64,000 nt of DNA from Varanus komodoensis (lineage: Eukaryota > Chordata > Lepidosauria > Squamata > Varanidae): assembly GCF_004798865.1 (NCBI RefSeq), contig NW_025336480.1, positions 20,647,522 through 20,711,521 on the forward strand. Direction: 5' to 3'. Under the pieces are notes generated by a model. It saw nothing but the letters and a program-made list of their open reading frames with translations, did no database searches and was not told the DNA's origin. Shown here in pieces: positions 59,553 through 64,000 of this stretch. Positions within the stretch are counted from its first letter, which is position 1, and every line of letters starts with the position of its first letter. A program made the translations under genes and the position numbers.

Positions 59553-60133
59553 CTGCCGGAGAAGTATTTCAAGAAGCAGACATTTTAAAACAAGTTGCAG
59601 TTTACTAGACCTAGAAAAGTGTGTTTGCCTCCCTCCCTTCAGCTTGGTTAATTTAAAGACTGTGTAGCTGATTTCTACTTGTGTTTTCTAGCAGCAAAGG
59701 GACCTGTCAAGTTTGCCCAGCATGGAAACAGTTTTGAGTTAATAACCAGATTTTATTTTTAAAAGAATTGAGGATCAACAATTGTCTGCTACATTCTTGC
59801 TCCAAAGATGCAAGGGGTGCTGAAATCTGAGACCATCACCCAGCAGAACCTGTCCAAAGAACTTTGGCTACTGGACAGATTGGACATGTCTTAAAGAGAT
59901 GAAATAACTAAAAGCAATTCAAGTTGAATGTCTCTTCTTCAACATAATCTCAGCACTACAACTACGGAGACATCCGGACTACATTCACTCAGCCTTTCCC
60001 CTCACCTATTCCCACCCCCACCCCCCACCAAGCTACTTTTTACTGTATTGTGCCTGGAGATCTTAGCACCTTGCAGTTGATCTGGGAAAGATATTACACT
60101 ATTTCAAAAGGGTCTTTGCAGCCAAGGACTTAC
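59553..60133 (-). other. SPRED2: SPRED2 intron
   Basis: A 581-base intron on the minus strand between donor CAG|GTAAGT and acceptor CTCCGGCAG|TCC. I see nothing else in it. Confidence 0.9.
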
Positions 60134-60283
60134 CTGTTCTAGATGATAGTGGTCAGGGCTAAACTGGTCATGAATGTGACCCCGGGTGCAAATTCTGTGA
60201 TGCTCACAGGAGGGAGGTGATGCTAGGGTTCGCAAAGGCTGCTCTCTCTTTTGAGAAGAATTAGAAGAGCTATCTGTAGCATT
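60134..60283 (-). CDS. SPRED2: SPRED2 penultimate coding exon
   Basis: A 150-nt phase 0-0 exon encoding NATDSSSNSSQKREQPLRTL, ASPPSCEHHRICTRGHIHDQ and FSPDHYHLEQ. It follows a CATTCACAG acceptor and ends CAG|GTAAGT. It lies in the linker between the EVH1 domain and the KIT-binding region and matches human ATDSSSNSSQKREQPTRTIS / DHYHLDQ as I recall it, with conservative changes. It was found from the expected protein because it is below the usual ORF-length cutoff. Together with the next exon it gives 267 codons, about two-thirds of the roughly 418-residue protein. Confidence 0.95.
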
Positions 60284-61623
60284 CTGTGAATGACAAACAA
60301 GAAAAGCGGAGGTAAGTTAAACAAGCCGTTTCTGCAGCCCCTAGCCATGATCCTGAATCTTCTTTAGGTGTTCACGGAGGTCCTCTTGTTCACCAATATA
60401 TATTGTTGTACTTCAAGCTGCCTAAACAAACCAACCAACAAAGCAACACACAGTTTACAATCCAGTCATCTACAATAAAGCAAAGCAGCCTATCAGAGGG
60501 ACAGTTCAGCTGTTCTTTTGGTTTTGTCACTTCACATCATTCTGTTATACAACATCTTACACCATGTATAACCACACAGACAAGTACAGTTGATAAAATC
60601 TGTATGTTGGAGCCTGTGATATGAGGATACTGCTCTCCTTCTCTCCCCTTCTCTCCTGTAACATTTAGGATCATATATCCTAAATCATCACATTGCAATG
60701 GCACAAGTTCCCCTGTCCCACGTATAACTGGCAGGGTCAGAAAGCCTCGGCATGCAATGCCTCTCAGCATCATGAGCTATGATCTTAAAATGTTACAAGG
60801 CAGTAATGGAAAAGGAGTGAACACACCACTTTTTTATAACACAGAATCCACAAAGTTCATTCCCTTCTCGGCCTACACATAAATCTATAAAAACTAGGCC
60901 CCTGCATGTTGCCACTGGGGAAATCATGGTGCAACATTCGTATCCTGTCTTCTTCCAAGCTGCCCAGGAATGTGTGACCGCCTCAGAATGCCAAAATTAG
61001 GCTGAGAGACACTAACCAGGTTTGGATTTAACCCATGATGAGCCATGGTGCCCATGGGCACCAAACTGCTTCCTCCCTGTTGGTTGTGTTGTGTGAACCC
61101 GGGGAATGCTTGCTATGCAAGGGCTAAACAACGTTTGCCTACGATCTGTTTTACAGTTATGTAAGGGTTATTTAACTCTCACAGAACCCATGCTCACTTG
61201 GTTCACATGTTATGACAACTTCCAAGTGAGGGTTGCATATTCAAAATGGCGGCAGCACTCATTCTGAAGGCACTGCAGCCTCAGTGTGAGCTACAAAATC
61301 CAGGATATACTATCATGTCTTGTACTCAGCCCCAGAACCTGAGGAGTTTCTGTTGGGTTTTGCCAGGGGAAGCTTATGTATCAATGTGGCCTGTGTAGTG
61401 AGCATAATCACCATCAAAAAGCACATCCTTTATTTTATTTTCAGCTCATTTGCAATTCTGAGAACAGCAATGAGAGTTCTTGGTCAGCAATAAATGCACT
61501 GTGTCATATTTGGACCCCAACACCAAAGCTGCAGCACTCCTCCTCCAAACCAGGGATGATGCTCCCCGTTCAGGATGCATGTGAACTGAGACCAGATCAC
61601 TACTTGTGTGTATCTTAAGTGTG

Positions 61624-61790
61624 AAGCAGGGCTGAAACTCAGGGTACCTGGACTCTAGTCCCCACCTGCCACAAAGTTCATTGGGTGACTTTGGGCCACT
61701 CATTGACTCAGCTTGTTGTGATGATAGCAGGGAAAGGAGGCATATGTGGGCCATCCTGGAGGAAAAAAGTGGGAATGTAATAATAAAAAA
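61624..61790 (+). mobile_element. Degraded tRNA-derived SINE
   Basis: GGACTCTAGTCCCCACCTGC (B-box region), GGGTGACTTTGGGCCACTCA and GGAGGAAAAAAGTGGGAATG with an AATAAA tail follow the order of the SINE at 8594; the A-box part is lost. Confidence 0.7.
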
Positions 61791-61881
61791 CCCCAGTTTC
61801 TAATCTGCTGTAGCTTATGTGCAGGGTCTAGACTTGGTTTTCTCCAGGTAAATACACTTGCCAGCTCTGGAACAGAAAAAT

Positions 61882-62135
61882 GTGTTGTCGCTATGTGCCG
61901 TCAAGCTGTCTCTGGCTTATGGTGACCCTCTGAATGAAAGCCCACAGTGCCCTATCCGTGAAAGTGCTGCTGAGTTCCTGCCCACTCCAGGCTGTGGCTT
62001 CCTTTCTGGATTCAATCCATCTTGCATCGGGGCTTCCTTTTTTCATTCTGCCTTTGACTTTCCCCAGCATGACGGTCTCCTCCAGGAAGTTCTGCCTTCT
62101 CATGATGTGGCGCAGAAACGTGCCAAGGCATATAG
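61882..62135 (-). mobile_element. Bov-B LINE 3' end
   Basis: On the plus strand GCCGTCAAGCTGTCTCTGGC, TTATGGTGACCCTCTGAATG, GGCTGTGGCTTCCTTTCTGG and CTCCTCCAGGAAGTTCTGCC are the complement of the Bov-B 3' end, whose sense terminus is GTCGCCATAAGTTGGACAC...TTGACGGC. The 126-codon frame across it is a by-product. Confidence 0.88.
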
Positions 62136-63044
62136 CTGGCACCTTCCAGATAACTCCTCTCATCCCCAGCCAACCAACTGGTCAGTCGGTGACTATGTAC
62201 TAGCTATCCCTAACATCACCTACTTCACTGCTCAATGAAGCTCTGTATGCTTGGGAGAAACCCCGTTTCTGTGGATTAGTCTAAAAGATTTCATGAACAG
62301 AATGACTCTTATCTTCTTTCCTGCCTTCTTCTGCAAAAGAAGAAACTCAAGATCAATAAAGGTTACAAAGCTTATGCAAAGCTTGTCATATTTTGTAAGA
62401 ATATTTTAGAAGTTTTAGTTGCATCAGCTGTTGAGTTCTATTTTGGTGGCAGATTCCAGCTAAAATAAGGGTGGATGGTCATAACTGCAAATAAGTGACC
62501 CCATCTGACTTCTTAAAATATCATTTCTGTCTGCTCTGAACAGCGTCTGCCTGCAATAACCTCCTTTTTAACTCCAAAGCATAAGCTCATGAATGCGCAG
62601 CTGAAGTTGGGAGGAATTTTTAAAAGCTGTAAATAACCAAGTATGAATGTAGAGCATATAGATCTGCATGAAACATATGAACACAAATTTGAACTCCAGT
62701 GATTCTTTTCTGGACAAGTAATGTTTTACCTGTCATCTTACTCATTTTTACATATAAATCAAATGTAAGGGAGAGACATCTGCTTCAGGAAATAGTAGCT
62801 TTTTTCCTTCTGCCTTTAAGTTACTTGCTTCAAAACATGTTTTGCCATTTTTTAAAAAATATGATAAGCAAAGATAAGTTTTACTCCAGGAAATCTACTT
62901 GCTCTCTTACTGTAGCATCCACTTAGAGAATCAGATTTGGAATGTAAGCTGTCAGAACCACTCTGTAGTCTCAACCAGTTATGCATTACTGAACATCCCA
63001 GGCTGTCTGCTGTTCTTGTCGCCTTGCTTGTTCCACCTCATCTG

Positions 63045-63235
63045 TTTATTACGTTTCTATACTGCCCAATAGTTAAAACTTTGTGGGAGGTTCACAACAA
63101 TTTAAAAATAAACTGCAGCATTAAATGCACTATAGCAATTTAAAAATTTTAAAACTAGAGTATAAAACAGAAGGTAAAATCAGAATAACACCTACCAGCA
63201 GTGCATAGATTTAAAATAAAGCCTTAAACAATATT
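63045..63235 (-). mobile_element. L2-like LINE 3' tail
   Basis: TTTATTACGTTTCTATACTG, CCCAATAGTTAAAACTTTGT, GGGAGGTTCACAACAATTTA and the A-rich continuation are the inverted tail of the widespread squamate LINE family (sense GAACCGCCCAGAGAGC...GGCGGTATAAA). Confidence 0.75.
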
Positions 63236-64000
63236 ATTAAAAAAGCCTGAAATATTAAAATTCCTGCAACCATTCCTGCAAGTGTCTACCGTGCTGCCCA
63301 CAGCGACATTTCCTAGGCTCTCTAACCATCACTGGGCCTACAGAAAGATGGCTCTGTCTGCACTGCTGTGATCATGGCCAGTGAAATAACGAAGCCTGCT
63401 ACTTCAGCCTTGGGAGCAAATCCAGCATTACAGAGTGGGAAAGCTAAGAGCTACGTCCAGACTTTGCAAGAAATAAAACAAATAACCAAGCCTCCGAAGT
63501 TATAAGAGGCTCTTTTTTCCTTCCTTGGCCGACTCTCTATCTTACAAATGCTTTAGTTTGCCTATCTGCATGGCCTGAGCTGACTAATTGCCCTTTCGTT
63601 TTAAACATAATGAGAGAGAACCCGCATGTGCGAGAGCTTTAGCAAACGGCATTGAGGAAACTTGGTATGCTTCGGAGACCACGCATATTTCCTACAAGTT
63701 ACAATAGAATAAAGCTTTTAAAACAAGATCTGTGTATGTCTAAAGAGGTTAAGGAAGTTATAGAGCAGTAATTTGGCATTTATTTGCCCTGTGGTGCTGT
63801 ATCAGTTTTCTTTCTGCTTCCATGAAGATAAATGGATCCAAGTCAGGACTGGAAGGAAACGCTGCCCCCTTGCCTTAGAGGGAAAGAGAAGCCAGAAACA
63901 ACTTCAGAGACTAGCCCAAGATTTCTTTCCCCAAGTCTTCCTAACAGCCTTGCTAATGTCTTGCTTTATAGGCTGCAAGGCAGTTCCCGGATCCTTTTTA

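Larger units (their letters stand above)
60284..64000 (-). other. SPRED2: SPRED2 intron, partial
   Basis: Upstream of the penultimate exon and running off the window. I looked on the minus strand for the preceding exon (expected to include STIHNEAELGDDDVF) and did not find it. The interval holds a worn SINE, a Bov-B tail and an L2-like LINE tail, listed separately; 60290-61620, 62140-63040 and 63240-64000 show no other feature. Confidence 0.85.

Noticed and set aside
61858-62238. 126-codon frame on the plus strand
   Set aside because: It reads through the inverted 3' end of a Bov-B LINE and has no independent support.
60284-64000. SPRED2 exons encoding the EVH1 domain
   Set aside because: No minus-strand match to the expected peptides was seen; they should lie beyond the right edge.

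Overview
The window is vertebrate nuclear DNA, most likely from a squamate reptile (lizard or snake). Evidence for this is intron-split genes of vertebrate families, abundant CR1 and L2-like LINE tails, a Bov-B (RTE) LINE with a reverse-transcriptase remnant, lizard-type tRNA-derived SINEs, a 5S-rRNA-derived SINE, and many short inverted-repeat DNA transposons. There is no bacterial or viral gene organisation. A 100-base run of N at 277-376 marks an assembly gap.

Layout. (1) 1 to about 20,390: 3' two-thirds of ACTR2 (ARP2, the actin-related subunit of the Arp2/3 complex) on the + strand. Seven coding exons encode residues 54-394 (numbering from the 394-residue human protein, recalled), with the stop at 19196-19198. 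The exons for residues 1-53 are not found and should lie upstream. (2) About 20,400-53,750: a gene-poor intergenic block of about 33 kb filled with old LINE tails, SINEs, TA-flanked DNA transposons, palindromic MITE-like repeats and three GC-rich patches. No conserved protein gene was recognised here. The best unexplained coding candidate is a 303-nt exon-like segment on the - strand at 34718-35020. (3) About 53,750 to 64,000: the 3' end of SPRED2 on the - strand, with the last coding exon (58899-59552: part of the KIT-binding region plus the complete Sprouty domain), the exon before it (60134-60283), a probably long 3' UTR running leftward, and intron to the right edge.

ACTR2 and SPRED2 converge tail to tail, the order I remember from human chromosome 2p14, so this is conserved synteny. 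The two products act in separate processes: ARP2 helps nucleate branched actin filaments, and SPRED2 restrains RAS-RAF-ERK signalling at the membrane. Nothing in the sequence suggests co-regulation beyond the convergent arrangement.

I did not find an undescribed multi-gene system. The observations most worth a second look are the phase-symmetric exon-like ORF at 34718-35020, two related TA-flanked transposons with GC-rich repeated cores, a hAT-like element nested in the Bov-B copy, a foldback element in the ACTR2 intron, and the 245-codon ORF in the GC-rich patch near 30.3-31.0 kb. Repeat family names are from memory of consensus sequences, and element boundaries are approximate unless a target duplication is stated.
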